64,000 nt of DNA from Aquatica leii (Eukaryota; Arthropoda; Insecta; Coleoptera; Lampyridae). The translations under genes were made by a program, and so were the position numbers. The DNA lies in contig CM069432.1 of the NCBI GenBank assembly GCA_035610365.1, positions 222,106,532 through 222,170,531 on the forward strand. The letters are read 5' to 3'. The notes below the pieces were generated by a model, which did no database searches, was not told where the DNA came from, and saw only the letters and a program-made list of their open reading frames with translations. Positions 1-11,860 of the stretch are shown here, one piece after another; positions within the stretch are counted from its first letter, which is position 1; each line of letters starts with the position of its first letter.

Positions 1-1329
1 AATTGTGTTAATAAAACTGTAAATGTTTTATCTCAATAAACGTTAAAAACGATTAAGTTTTCTTGTTTGCATAAAGTTGAAGATGAAAACGTCTTTGAAA
101 CAAAATGATTTAATTATTTCGTTAATACTAAAATAAAAACAAAAATTTTACTACAAAAAAAGTTAATTTTATTTACACAACATTATTATACAAATTAATG
201 AAATAAAAAGGTTTAATCATAATAACAACTTTTATGATTTGTAATTAAAGAAGAAAATAATATAATTGGTAATTAAAACAAACTGATACACGTGTGATTT
301 ATAAGATACTTTATCTATGACCTTTTGAGGTTGTACCGTGTTTAAATTGCACAAACAAATATTTAATCAACTATATTTTGGTAACCTGGTATTTAAATAA
401 GCAACATCAAAATATATATTAAAACAACTATAATTAATGAAATTCTTTTTTTTATATTTTTTCATATACATACGGAAACTTTATAATAAAAATGATGTAA
501 TTTAAATGTAAAAAACATACATTTTTTGTTTTAGTTTAATTAATTTTGGTATTTAATATAATGATAACAATAATGATATTTCATAAATCAATCAAACATT
601 GATATTAGATTTAACTGCATTGTTGACAATTTCAACTTGGATCTGTAATAATTTTTAAACATAAATAACATAACAACATAAATTTTCAATAATGAAAATG
701 GTATTTGGAAAACTGCTACCCATTGGTTCTTTAATAAATAAAACGCCACTAATCATGTCGACCACTTTCTCGTGATGCTGTCATGGTGTGTTAGGGGCGA
801 GCGCAGCAAACTGGGTTAAAAATAGCAAACTAGGCTGCAAGGGTGAAGGTCTGAAACTACCTGTAGCGCGTTTTCCAATTTTTCTTTTATCTTTTTATTA
901 TATTCAAGACAGTTTTCCGTAATATATTAATATCCGAAAAAACAATTTTAACCTAACATTTACTTTTTAATCCACAAAACATTATCGACAAAAATTAGTT
1001 AAATCCATTTGGAAATTTTAATTTATTCTGCATGAATAAAAATATCAAATAAAAGATTTAAAGAATAGAAAACAAAGCATAAATGAGATAATTTCATTTT
1101 TATCTTGAGCCGATACAATTCTAATTTTACTTGTACAATTAATGTTAAACATAATTTAAAGAAAATTGGCATAACTCAGCATGAACAGGTAATTGTCTCT
1201 CTGTGTGTATTTACGAATTACTTGATGCTTAAAAATTAAAAGTTCTAATTACAAATTCAATTCTGCATAAAATTGCCTTTGTCATGTAAAATGTTTATTG
1301 TATAGTAATTAAAACATTATTAATAAAAC
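1..1329. other. AT-rich DNA, no gene seen
   Basis: No open frame, RNA gene or terminal repeat could be recognised. A short stretch at about 780-880 is richer in G and C than its surroundings but has no identifiable coding content. Confidence 0.6.
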
Positions 1330-1408
1330 TTGTAATTAATGGAACATTATAAAAACAGCAAATAAATTATTATTATTTGCTGTTCTAATAATGTTCCATT
1401 AATTACAA
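1330..1408. repeat. near-perfect 79 bp hairpin
   Basis: Two 36 nt arms (from 1330, and ending at 1408) are inverted copies with only about two mismatches, around a loop of a few bases; the outer end reads TTGTAATTAATGGAACATT. As RNA it would fold into one long stem, like a microRNA precursor. It could equally be a tiny foldback element or MITE. No flanking duplication was identified, so the nature is open. Confidence 0.75.
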
Positions 1409-2252
1409 ATTTTGAAAGTTTGTAACATCTTGTTTAAATACTTTATTATTAATAAACAACAATTAATATTTTCTAGAATTCAATTTTATTTTAAATAAAC
1501 AAACGCAAATAAAAAATGTCAAAGCATTAAACTTTGATTAATCATACTTATTTCTGTGGTTTATTAGATTAAATTCTAAACCGTTTCATTTTTACCCCGT
1601 GCTTTATTTTCTTGCTTCATCAATTGTAATTAAGTTGAAACAAACATAAAAATTGTAATTTAATTGTTGTTATTATACGATGAACAATAATAACAAATTT
1701 ATATTTCATCACTCAATCCAAAAAAGTATTTATTATTACAATACAGTGCATAGTATCATGTACTCTTCTGTAAAGAAATGTATATTACATAACGAGCATG
1801 GAAAGTGAGTGATATTGTACGAGTGATAATTTCGACGAAAGTCTCACAAGCAAACGATAGACACTTTTTAGCGAGTTTTGCACAGTATTTTTTTTACGAC
1901 ACTAAAAACAGTAACTTAAGTATTTTAAAAATATTTACTTTTTATAATCGTTAAAATTAATAGTAAGATTATTAATTTTTACTAAAAATGGGGGGTTTTA
2001 AAGAATTGAAGTTCAGAGTGTTAACCGTGTTAACATTGAATGTTTGAATCTGAAGGCAAGGAATCGATTATTTCTGATGATTTGATAATGAAGAATAAGT
2101 AATCGCACTTAAAATTTTATCAGTAATTTGAATTTATTGTTAACTAATTTATCAATATATTTTTTGGCGACAGTCTTCTATCTACCATGGCGTTTAAGAG
2201 TAGTTATCCACCTGCGTCAACAAGAATTGTAGCCGAGAACCGACGAAAACAA
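1409..2252. other. AT-rich DNA, no gene seen
   Basis: Nothing recognisable; low-complexity AT runs without a coding frame. Confidence 0.55.
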
Positions 2253-4012
2253 CCCACAAAACCATAAGTTCCATGTAGGTTCGATAAGCATTCCCAAATA
2301 TTCATTTCTAAAGCATGCCAATAGTAGTTTGTGTATGGACTTCTAATAACACACTTAATTTAAAACGTATTCTATAAGAATGCCTATATAAGAAGAATAA
2401 AGTACTCTAAAAGATTCTTTTAAAAACACTTCTATAGGAATACTATATTTAATTTAAGAAAGAAGTGCTTATAGCAGCCTTAAAATTGGCAGTTGATTGG
2501 AATCACTAAAGTATTAGAAATGTAGCATTATAATGGCGTTCCCATATTGATTCTATAACAATGCATATAGAAGGAGAATAAAGTACCTTAAAAGATTCCT
2601 TTAAAATCACTCCTATAGGCCTTCTATATTGATATAAAAAATAAAGTGTTTATAGCAGCCTTGACAATGTATTAAAATTCAAGTATTACGACTAACATGA
2701 TAACATTCTTTTAGTGTTTTAGTACCTCTAAAATCGGTTTAATCGTTCTTTATTTGAGATAAAGAAATATAATTTTTAATATCAGAAAAAACCGTTTGTA
2801 CAAGTTGCTAAATTGTAATACCTAAACAAAAATAACTTCCTGTAGAGATTAAACGCCCACATCTAAATTTTGTTGATAAAGATATGTATGCAATAAAAAA
2901 CTTATGCATTCGCGTTTGATACTGTAAATGTAGATAAGATAATTTGATTTCTGAGAATTGTGACGAGATATGTACCAACTACCGAGTTTGATTCACCAGA
3001 AACGCTTCTAAGTAAGTACTTATACGGTTACGGGTATATGTTGGGTATATGCAGTTTTACGTTTACGAAAGGAAGACGACTTCGGGCTTGGTCTATATTT
3101 GTAAATGGGTTCTTTTTTTGTGCTGAATTAAAGAAGAAAAAGCTATTAGAAATTCTGCTGATTTAAGTAAAAGTAAGTACAAAAAGAAACAATTGACAAC
3201 ATATCTATTTTTATACGTTCAGCTTATCCACGTTTTAGCGCTTTATTGTTATTGTTTATTTTTTACTTGGCATCCAGTTATTTTTTTAGAACAGGGGTGA
3301 CCAACCTGCGGACTTAAACTTAAAAAGCATTGTAATAAAAAAATTATTTTATTCATAAAAAGAAACATATTTTTGATATGAATCTAGTGAAAATGCATGC
3401 GACTGATAATAGATAATAAAAAATAATTAATCGCATAATTTTGTTATAGAGTTAACCCAAAGTTGATTCAAAGGAGTTTCTATAGATGTTATTAATGAGA
3501 AGGTGTTCCAATGGCTACGTCATGGCAAAGCGAGATTAAAAAATGAAATAATTAGGATGATGCAGCAAACTACAAATTCGCAAACCATTGATTAAAAATT
3601 ATTATAGTTTAGACAAAGATACTGTACAAATTTCTTAATAAAAAATGACTTAAAACTAATCATTTCATGCTTTTTGTGTTTCTTATGGTATGCTATTAAA
3701 ACCCTGTAAAAGCATGCAAATCAATTACCTTTTAGTCGTTAACTTTGTCATGCTATTCTAAAACATAGGAAAGTACTACATTGGCACTATTTTAAAGCAT
3801 TCTAATGGCACGTGAAAACTTCTACCTTTGGCCTGCTTTTGTACAACGTCTAATAGGACTCTATAAGCACTAACTGTACAGCATTCTACTGGAGTGTAAA
3901 AACCTATCTCTAAACATAAACCATTCTACTGCTACAGGAAGGCTTTCAGTAATATCAATACTGCCTCTATGCTCCTAAAAGCATTATTATGGAACCTATT
4001 TGGTTTTGTGGG
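2253..4012. mobile_element. candidate non-autonomous element with inverted ends
   Basis: CCCACAAAACC at 2253 and its reverse complement GGTTTTGTGGG ending at 4012 begin imperfect inverted repeats; both sides continue into a related GTTCCAT block. The interior carries many short motifs of the kind TTCTATA-A-GAATGC, including two 115 bp repeats near 2370 and 2551, and more at 3720-3990. This looks like the subterminal repeat structure of a DNA transposon lacking its transposase. The target duplication and superfamily could not be settled. A short open stretch at about 3475-3592 (INEKVFQWLRHGKARLKNE) may be a coding relic of unknown origin. Confidence 0.4.
2370..2664. repeat. two diverged direct repeats, 181 bp period
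   Basis: Segments 2370-2485 and 2551-2664 align along their length, each starting TTCTATAA and ending near TATAGCAGCCTT. They differ at many positions and contain internal short inverted motifs built on TATAGGA/TCCTATA. Confidence 0.6.
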
Positions 4013-4094
4013 AATGTCCTGTGTATGGTTCCGGATTTTGAAGGTTTGAATAAATGGTTATTTTTTTAGGAATGTTGTTTGTTTACACTTGCCG

Positions 4095-4131
4095 CACAGT
4101 GGTTCCAAATCCCAAATTGCTGGTCAAAAAT
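4095..4131 (+). repeat. Transib left terminal inverted repeat, RSS-like
   Basis: The heptamer CACAGTG (4095-4101) is identical to the consensus V(D)J recombination signal heptamer. After exactly 23 nt comes the A-rich nonamer-like CAAAAATCA (4125-4133). The first 37 bp match the right end except at three positions. Confidence 0.88.
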
Positions 4132-4807
4132 CAAAAAATGAAGTTTATGTTGAAGGAATTCTAACTGTTGGGTTAGGTAGAAAGGTATTTATGGCGTCCC
4201 TTCCAAGGGTCGGGAAGTGGCAGATGTTGCATTTAGCCGTTGGGATCTCATTCGAACCGGAACGCTCAAGCAGATAGGATCGGTCGTGTGCTATAGTCTA
4301 ACAATTACTCTGTGTTTAAAGTAGCATAACTTTCAACATAATTGAGCGATTTCAATTATCCAAGATGAAATCTTCTCCTTAAAGTGAGTACATTTATAAT
4401 ATCATTGTTATTTTCCATATTAACCACACACCGAGCTACAAAAACAACTTTTATAAATTCTCGTACCCGCGGCGAAAAAAAGTTATGTATATGTTGTGTA
4501 AAAGTTATTTGTTCAACATAATTCCGCAACCGTTTAAGTGTCACCTTTTTCTTTACACCCTTGAGTAATTATACCATAAAAAATTAGCTGCTCGAAACTG
4601 CCCCTCTAGTGCTGGTGAATTTTTTCATAAATTGATGCAGGCGCGGCGCGTGCTGAGGTACACCGCAGTAGGATGCGATGTCGTGTGATTTGTTTCTCAT
4701 AGAAATCATTTTGAGGCTACCGAATTCGACTATTATTTTTATCATGTAATCATTATTGGTTCTTTAAAATTTTTTATCATTGTCTTACTGTTGAATTGGA
4801 TTTTTCA

Positions 4808-6856
4808 GGCTCTCGGATTAACAGTGAAGCGGCCGCAGTTAGTTTTACCCGACAGGAGTTGTTTCATTTATTTGAGGATCATTTGAATGTTACTGCAAAT
4901 AAAATATATCCAATACTGGAGGTCGCATTGTTCAAAAAAAATCAACGTAGTCATACATTGTCCGCCGATGAAAAACAAAAAAACCCGTAAGGTATTATGC
5001 GCCATTCGAGACAAATGACAGAAAGCTAAAAGGATTAAGGCGAGGTTTTTGGAAAAAAATACGGATTGGCTAAGCACACTCAGCGTCTTTGGAAACCATA
5101 AAGAAACCTCAACAGAAAACGAGGATGCAGTCGCAGTTGTTGCACGTGGTCGTCGTTTGCAAAGCTTCGACGAATTTAGTGAACGGTCGAAAAGAAGAAA
5201 AACTGCAGACATTCGTAACCAATCCAGAGCCGCAGAGCTTGTCTTTGCCACCCACATGAGTTTTCGAGCAGCAAGAAAATTAGACGACGCAAAAGTGGTA
5301 AAAGTGCAAAAGTGCTCTGGGCAGTCCTACAAGGGCTTCCAAATACCAGGAAGCTTTACGTACTGTTTTAAACGTTCCTCTCGATTGTTATTCTGGCGAT
5401 GCTGCTCTTTCTCTGATAATTAAATACCGTATGTCCAAACATGTATATCAGGGAATACGGTCTGGAGCACTGAAACGTAATTCGAAAATGTATCCGGCGT
5501 ACAAATCTGTGCTGGGGGCGAAAAAAAAATGTTATCCACCCAATGATGACATTACGATAACCGAAAGTAAAGCTGCAGTACAACTTCAAGCAGTGTTAGA
5601 TCATACAGCGCATCGCATATTGACAGTGCAAAGTAAAGTTTTAAATTCCCTTCCATCCAATGAAATTTATAAATTGGATTTGATTTGTAAATGGGAATAT
5701 GACGGAACCTCCGGGCAAAGTACTTTCAAACAAAAATTTGATAATGACGACGGAGATAAAACCGATGCAACTATTTTCTTTACTTCGCTTGTGCCGCTAC
5801 AACCAGCGTTTGTTGACAAGGGAGAAACCGAAGAAATAACGGTGAGGAAAGTTTCGCGACCCTTTTCCCCTCGGTTTTGTAGGCCGATCAAAATCGAGTT
5901 TTTGAAAAAGACTGCAGAAGGAACGCGAGATGAAGTTCATGACATCAAAGAACAAGAAAACCAGCTCCAACCTTTTCATGCGATTGTGAACGAAAAAGAA
6001 ATCATTGTAACCTACAAATTAGCCTTAGCAATGGTTGATGGCAAAGTCTGCAATTCACTAACATCTACTGCATCTCGTCAACGATGTTATCTTTGCTGTG
6101 CTACATTGAAAGAATTCAACGACATTGACAAAATTCTAAAGAAAACGATAATTGAAGATCATTTGCAATATGAAATATCATCTCTGCACGCGTGGATTTG
6201 TTTTTTCAAGTGTCTTATACATATAGAAATTAAAAAATGGAAAACAGATAAAAAACCATCAAAATTTGTAAACAGACAATTCAAAAAGGTTTCCGTGAGA
6301 AACTGGGACTTTTGAATGACCAACCGAAACAAGGATATGGTAGCACGAATGACGGTAATACTGCTCGTCGTTTTTTTCAAAACTCTGATGTTTCCGCATC
6401 TATAACGGGGCTGGATGTAAACATAATCAAAAGATTCCACGTGATCTTGCAAGTAATGTCGTGCGGTTTTGAAATAAATGTGGATGAATTTGAAAAATAC
6501 GCTCTAGATACAGCCCGTAGATACGTGCTACTATACCCTTGGTATTACATGCCGACCACTGTGCACAAATTGTTAATTCACGGTGCGAAAATAATTGGGT
6601 TTTCGATGCTTCCAATCGGGCAGAGGAAGCCCAAGAATCTTGTAATAAATATATTAAATCATTTAGACAAGACTTTGCTCGAAAATTCAGTGGAAAACAG
6701 AATATGGAGGATGTTTTTGCACGGCTTTTGATTGGTTCTGACCCTGTCATCTCAAGTTTGCGTAAACTACCAGCGATGTCAAGCAAATCATTATCGCGTG
6801 AACCAATGGCGTTATGTGTGTTTGTAAATACATACTTACCCAACAATCTATTATAA
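4808..6856 (+). pseudogene. Transib transposase (RAG1-like), frameshifted
   Basis: Several frames together give most of a Transib transposase, a RAG1-core relative that cuts DNA at the terminal repeats. Pieces in order: N-terminal part from a possible splice acceptor (TTTTTCAG, ending about 4807) to 4990; a basic segment with RSKRRKTADIR near 5190-5215; 5431-6315 with YDGTSGQS (first catalytic Asp region), RFCRPIKIEF, the zinc-type pair CYLC and SSLHAW; 6312-6731 with YGSTNDGNTARRFF; and 6539-6856 with RAEEAQESCNK, matching the RAG1 region around the catalytic Glu. At least four frame changes and one internal stop show that it is dead. The Asp equivalent to RAG1 D708 is not evident: the aligned stretch after RFCRPIK has Lys residues there. 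Confidence 0.85.
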
Positions 6857-6880
6857 CCTACATAGATGTATGTGTTAATA

Positions 6881-7215
6881 CAAGGGTGGGCATATTTTGG
6901 ATTTCGTTAGCACAGGCCAGGTGGGCTGGTCCAGGTGCTCCGATAATTAATCCCTTTACTAAGAATTCATAGGTCAGGTAATAATCCCCTGCAATTCTTT
7001 TTATTTCTTGAAAATTTCGTTTATTGTATTTGTCTAGTCGGTGGTGGTCAATGAATTCTATAATTTTCTGAAAAGGTATATTGTTTAGTATACCCCAATA
7101 GGACACGTGTTGCCAAATTTTAATCCCCTCTAACTCGAGTCGTAACAAGCTCAAGGGCGCACGTATACCTGGCCGGAGCAAAGAAGGCTCGCGGAACGTA
7201 CCATGCCCACCACTG
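6881..7215. mobile_element. hAT-type MITE nested in Transib
   Basis: The 335 bp insert starts CAAGGGTGGGCAT and ends ATGCCCACCACTG, imperfect inverted ends typical of hAT elements. It is flanked by an 8 bp direct repeat TGTTAATA (6873-6880 and 7216-7223), the hAT target duplication length. The minus strand is open for about 107 codons across most of the insert and slightly beyond its left edge, but the product resembles nothing I know. It inserted after Transib, since it interrupts that element's 3' region. Confidence 0.8.
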
Positions 7216-7415
7216 TGTTAATACATTCTTTCGTCCTATTAAAATAGATTCGTGTTTGCTGACCTTAAAATCTCTCGAGTACCAAATTTCGTAGCGATTG
7301 ATTGAAGTTTCGAAGAAAAGTTCCGCGATTTTTTGGCCGCCATCTTGTTTTTGAAAAATTTGTTTTCAGATTCGTGTTCAGTACCAAATTTAGTAGCGAT
7401 TCAACAATCCCTTCT

Positions 7416-7452
7416 ATTTTTGGCCAGCAATTTAAGATTTGGAACCACTGTG
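7416..7452 (-). repeat. Transib right terminal inverted repeat, RSS-like
   Basis: Read on the minus strand it starts CACAGTGGTTCCAAATC at 7452. A 23 nt spacer precedes the nonamer-like CAAAAATAG (7422-7414), the same layout as the left end. The TGCCG target duplication follows at 7453-7457. Confidence 0.88.
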
Positions 7453-7457
7453 TGCCG

Positions 7458-8866
7458 GTTGTCTTGTACATTTTTGATTTTTGTAATTTAAAAAAAACCT
7501 ATTTTTTTATATTTGGTTGTCTAAACGCCGCATATTTCTGAATAATATTGTAAAATTTACCGGTAATTGTGAAGCAGCCTTGTTTGTTTATTTTACTGTT
7601 TGGTATTTTAATCAAAACAGCAGATCTTAGATCTTCAATATTAGTAATTGTTAGCTGTTGTTACTCCTGTTTGAGGCATGCGGCAATTATATCAACAATC
7701 AATGCGACTTAGGTAAAAAGTATTAGTCGTTTGGAGCTTCGCAGATATATCAATTAATTTTCTCTGATGCTAAAGTTTTTGATTTTTTTTATTTGTAGCC
7801 GTCTGAGTAACGCTTCAGTAGTGCTCTTAATTTCAAATATTTTTTTATATAAACCTCATGATGAACTTCGAAGCATAAAATACTACGTTTACAAAGAACT
7901 GGGTTTGAGTTTTTGAGATAACTCTCCAATGCAAGCTATTAATACATTATCAGAAAAAAACGATTTTATTTCTTTTTTGTTTTGCCAGTCCATAAATTGT
8001 TTGTAGAAAAACTTGTATTTGTCTCTTGATTAAGGCGGTAATATTTTAGGGAATTATTTTTTGCGGCTTTGCATACTTTTGGTGGTGTACATTACATTTG
8101 TACAGACGAGTCGCTGTCTATATTCATCGCTTTCTACAAAGCCAATATTAACATAACATAAAACTCTATGGGAATCTATAGGTCTCAATTTCGCAAAAAT
8201 TTTTTGACGTTTTTGAGCCTTTCTTTCAGATAAACAAAATAGTAAAATACTTGATTACGTTATAACTGTGCGATATAATATCGCACGGTTTTTTGACAGA
8301 TGAATGTAATTGTCTTATATTCAATAAACGTACTTTAAAAACAGGTTTGTTGTATGTACCGGTAAAAAATTTATTTGCAAAACGGTTTTAAAATTATTTG
8401 GCGTTTTTTGTTTATAAAAATTGAAAAAAATTTAAATAATAAAAATATTTATTAAAACAAGAACTTTTTTGCACTAAATGTAATAACAATGTACTTAGTT
8501 TGAGTCAAATTTTTTTAGAAAAAATTTTTTTCAAAGCTCATACTTTTGCAGATTGCACTGGATTAGATTATTTTAGTCGCTCATTTTGATTTTTTTTTAT
8601 TATGCATTAGTTTTTTCTTGTTACATTAAGAATGAAACTGATTTTCAGTGACAAATTGACCCCACTTATATTATTTTTAGTTATTTTTTTTACAAAATGC
8701 AACAAAAACAAAACATTTAAAAGTTTGTGAAAAAATTATTGTTCTAATACTGACGTGTTATTTTTTTTATTTAACCAATAATTTTATATAATTATTTTTC
8801 TCAAAATGACGTCACACACTTTTTTTTAACTTTATTACATCTATGTATTTCAATTTGCTCTTTTAA
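7458..8866. other. AT-rich DNA, no gene seen
   Basis: No coding frame was recognised. A 19 bp palindrome GTGCGATATAATATCGCAC sits at 8268-8286. Confidence 0.55.
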
Positions 8867-9103
8867 CACTTGAACTGCCAAAAAGGTCAATTTAACCTTG
8901 CGTGAAGTTTAAAACGTTCTAAATTTGTGTTTCTATAAACTTAGGTTTGCACTATTTTTTAGTATTAGATTTTTTAAATATATGTTCAACAAATAGATTG
9001 TTGAAAATAAACTTTACTTCCTTTAAACTGTTAAATTATAGAAAGTGCCAATTTGACCACAAATGGCGCTTTTAGGTATTTACATTTAGTGGCGGTTCCA
9101 GTG
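8867..9103. mobile_element. piggyBac-type MITE, 237 bp
   Basis: TTAA at 8863-8866 and again at 9104-9107 flank inverted ends CACTTGAACTGCCA and, on the other strand, CACTGGAACCGCCA (12 of 14 identical). TTAA duplication with short inverted ends is the piggyBac signature. There is no transposase inside. Its ends differ from those of the full piggyBac element at 21504, so a different autonomous partner must have moved it. Confidence 0.75.
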
Positions 9104-10539
9104 TTAAATCTACATGTCAAAATATAGCAATATTTAAATTTAATGCATATTTTTTTAATGAGAGGTTTAAAGTAAAATTGACAATTCTTAGGCTGTTACG
9201 CCATTGGCCGTAACAATAGTTGTTCTTTAATTAAAAATTATATACAACGGTATAATAAGAGAGAAATGACAACAAAAGAAAAATATTTTAAAGTTAGTTA
9301 AAAAGAAATAGTGTAAATAAGCAAACATTCTGTAATTAAAAGCAACTACGTTAGCGCACAAGACATTTGTTTGTAAACATCTTAAAACCTTGGTTTTTAA
9401 CCCGAATACTATATACGTAATGATTACATAAAATTTCTAGTTTTAATTGATCCATAAAATGTCAAATTACAAGTAATCAATAGATAGCCATAAAAAAAAG
9501 TCACTATCTTTAGCGTAGCAATTTAAAACTGTTTCACAAAGAACTTAGCAAGTAACAAACCAGTAGTGGGTCCACCATCTTAATAGAGCAATTAAAATCT
9601 GGTTTACCAACTAATACAGTTATTTTAATTACCAGCATTGGACCGTTTTAGTCTGACCAGCTTTAATAATTATTAATGAACAACATAACAATTTATGTCT
9701 AATTGCCAAAAAGAATACTAAAAAAATTAACAAAATTTTATACTAGCGAATTTGATTAAAACGCAGTCAGAACAAAGGTTTCTAGAATAAAAATTTTTTG
9801 ACAAATTTTTAAGTATTAAAAAACTAGTAAAGTTGATAAATCCAGAGAGTTCAAATAAAGGTAGTCGTTTTGTGTATACATATTTTAAATTAATAGCAAT
9901 TAATAATTAATAACAGTTAATAATCAATAGCAATTAATCATTAATAGCAATTAATAGATTTTTAACAAATTTCTTAAGAATCGTTAATAGGGTAAAGATG
10001 AATGGTTGGCGGTAGACAGTCATTGGCACGTGACTCATATTTTCTTTTTAATATGTTACAACTAAGATTGACTCCATCGGGTTTGTTGAATAAAATATTA
10101 GTACTTTTTCTACTGGAATCCAACCATGGTTTATGAACAGTTGGTATTGCTAATTTAGTTACAAACCAAAATTTAGCGGACTGTCACAACTTTTTATAAA
10201 TCATACCGCCTGTACTTGGTGTTGTGCTAAACTACTGACAAAACATGGTTGTTTTTTGTTGGTTGTGACAAAATTACAGTAGGTAAGTGTTCACTAATGC
10301 TTATATAGTGATAATACACACAAGCACCACAAAAAAATTATATATATATATATAAATTCTGACCTAAAAACTTAAATGCCAACCAATGCATACGACTAAT
10401 ATTTAAATTTTATTGGTTGTCATAGGGGTGCCAATTACTGTGTCATGATTCTTTTACACTGATTCATTGACTGTTGATTAAAACTGAATAATATTTTTAT
10501 TGATAATACCTACCTAGATATATATTTTTTTAAAGACAA
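9104..10539. other. AT-rich DNA with simple repeats
   Basis: No gene seen. It contains an imperfect TTAATAGCAA-type tandem tract (9887-9957) and a short TA microsatellite (about 10337-10355). Confidence 0.55.
9887..9957. repeat. TTAATAGCAA-type low-complexity tandem tract
   Basis: About seven imperfect units built from TTAATAGCAA, TTAATAA and TTAATCA follow each other without interruption. Confidence 0.7.
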
Positions 10540-11850
10540 CACAGATGAAAAAAAAGCAACAATTGCACGGACAATTAGAGACATCAAAAATACTTGTTGT
10601 ATTTAGAGCTATCATATAATTTCGAATGGGATGGGGATTAATATATGTCAACGGAAAGGCGTTCCAATAACAATTGAAGATGTAAAACAAACGTGCAAAA
10701 TTTTATAAAAACTTGCGAGAAGAGCATCCTATTTCCTGATGGTTTGCTGGGTAAGGAATAATACCACGCATTCATAAAAAGATCCGGAACTTTGCCTTAG
10801 AACGACGAAAGCTGTTACCCACGCCAGTTCTTGTATTAATAAATAAATATACAGAAGTAGTTTAAAATAATTGAAAATGAGCTAAAAAGAAAGGTTTAAA
10901 AGATATTATAAAAGATTCAAATAGAATTTTTAATTTTTGCTCAAAAAATAAAAATATTGGTACTTGAAAAATAGAGCATTGACTATTTGGATAATGGTTG
11001 GATGAAAGCTTGACTATTTTATGAATATGCATCTAATGTTTTAAATCCATATTTAAAAGATAAAAAAATTTAAATGCCCGTTATTATATTTGTAGATGAA
11101 TATAACACTTATCTCACATTGCAGATAAGTCAATTATGCAATAAACTAGAAATAATTTTGATTGAATTGTACATCTATTCAAACAAGGTTACTGCAAGTT
11201 TCATACCATTAACGAATGGTTATCAAAAAGATATTTTGGAATGGAGGCGTCATCCATTAATGCAATTTACTAAAGAAATCTTTGCGCCGCTGCTTTATAA
11301 TGTAATAAAAAATATGTAAAAAGTTTTGCAGCAATTAATAGCTTTAAAGCAACTGGAATGTTTACATAGGATTGTAATGCAGTGAACTATTCTAAACGTG
11401 GCACCAATGATGAAAATATCTAAAAATTAATGGTCGCATTGTGACCAAAAATGAACTTGTTTTCTATTTTAAAACATTTAAAAGTTTTCTTACCGAGTAT
11501 TTGCTTCATTCTTTGAAAATGGCAATGAAGCTATTAATAATTCTAATAAAAATTGGAATTAAAATTTTTTTGATAAACTTTAAGCCTTATATCAGACAGA
11601 AAGCAAAGAATTTTCAACGTATGATAATAAATATATGCCCATGGAAATAATCGAAACTGAACATTTAAATGACGAATTAATTTACGCAATGGAAAACTAT
11701 GATCAAAATATGAAGTAACAGAAAATCAATAAAACGACCAAAATATCTTAAAAGAAGAAAAAGCAGAAAAACAAAAGATTTTAAAAGAAAATAAACAAAA
11801 CAAAATGAGCAAGAAAACATTAAAAACAACTAAAAAGAAAATGTAAAGAA
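10540..11850 (+). pseudogene. pogo/Tigger-type transposase relic
   Basis: Scattered frames keep recognisable parts of a pogo/Tigger (CENP-B-like) transposase. In order they are: RKGVPITIEDVK near 10650; FPDGLLGKE, a stop, then YHAFIKRS near 10730-10790; LRTTKAVTHA near 10800-10822; then an 81-codon frame from 11074 with PVIIFVDEYNTYLTLQISQL, corresponding to the PVxxFVDGHxxHLTLQ catalytic segment, and DILEWRRHPLMQFTKE. The His after the Asp motif has become Tyr and many stops intervene. A Lys/Glu-rich tail at about 11750-11850 fits the family's C-terminus. No terminal repeats were found. Decay is advanced. Confidence 0.7.
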
Positions 11851-11860
11851 AAAGAAAATA

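Larger units (their letters stand above)
4095..7452 (+). mobile_element. Transib DNA transposon, complete but inactive
   Basis: The element begins CACAGTGGTTCCAAATC at 4095 and ends with the inverted copy at 7452. It is flanked on both sides by the 5 bp direct repeat TGCCG (4090-4094 and 7453-7457), the length and GC-rich character expected of Transib insertions. It encloses a degraded transposase related to the RAG1 core. Transib elements move by cut and paste through a DDE transposase and are the accepted source of the vertebrate RAG1 recombinase. A second element (6881-7215) is nested between the transposase and the right end. Superfamily assignment rests on three independent signs: ends, duplication length and protein. 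Confidence 0.9.
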
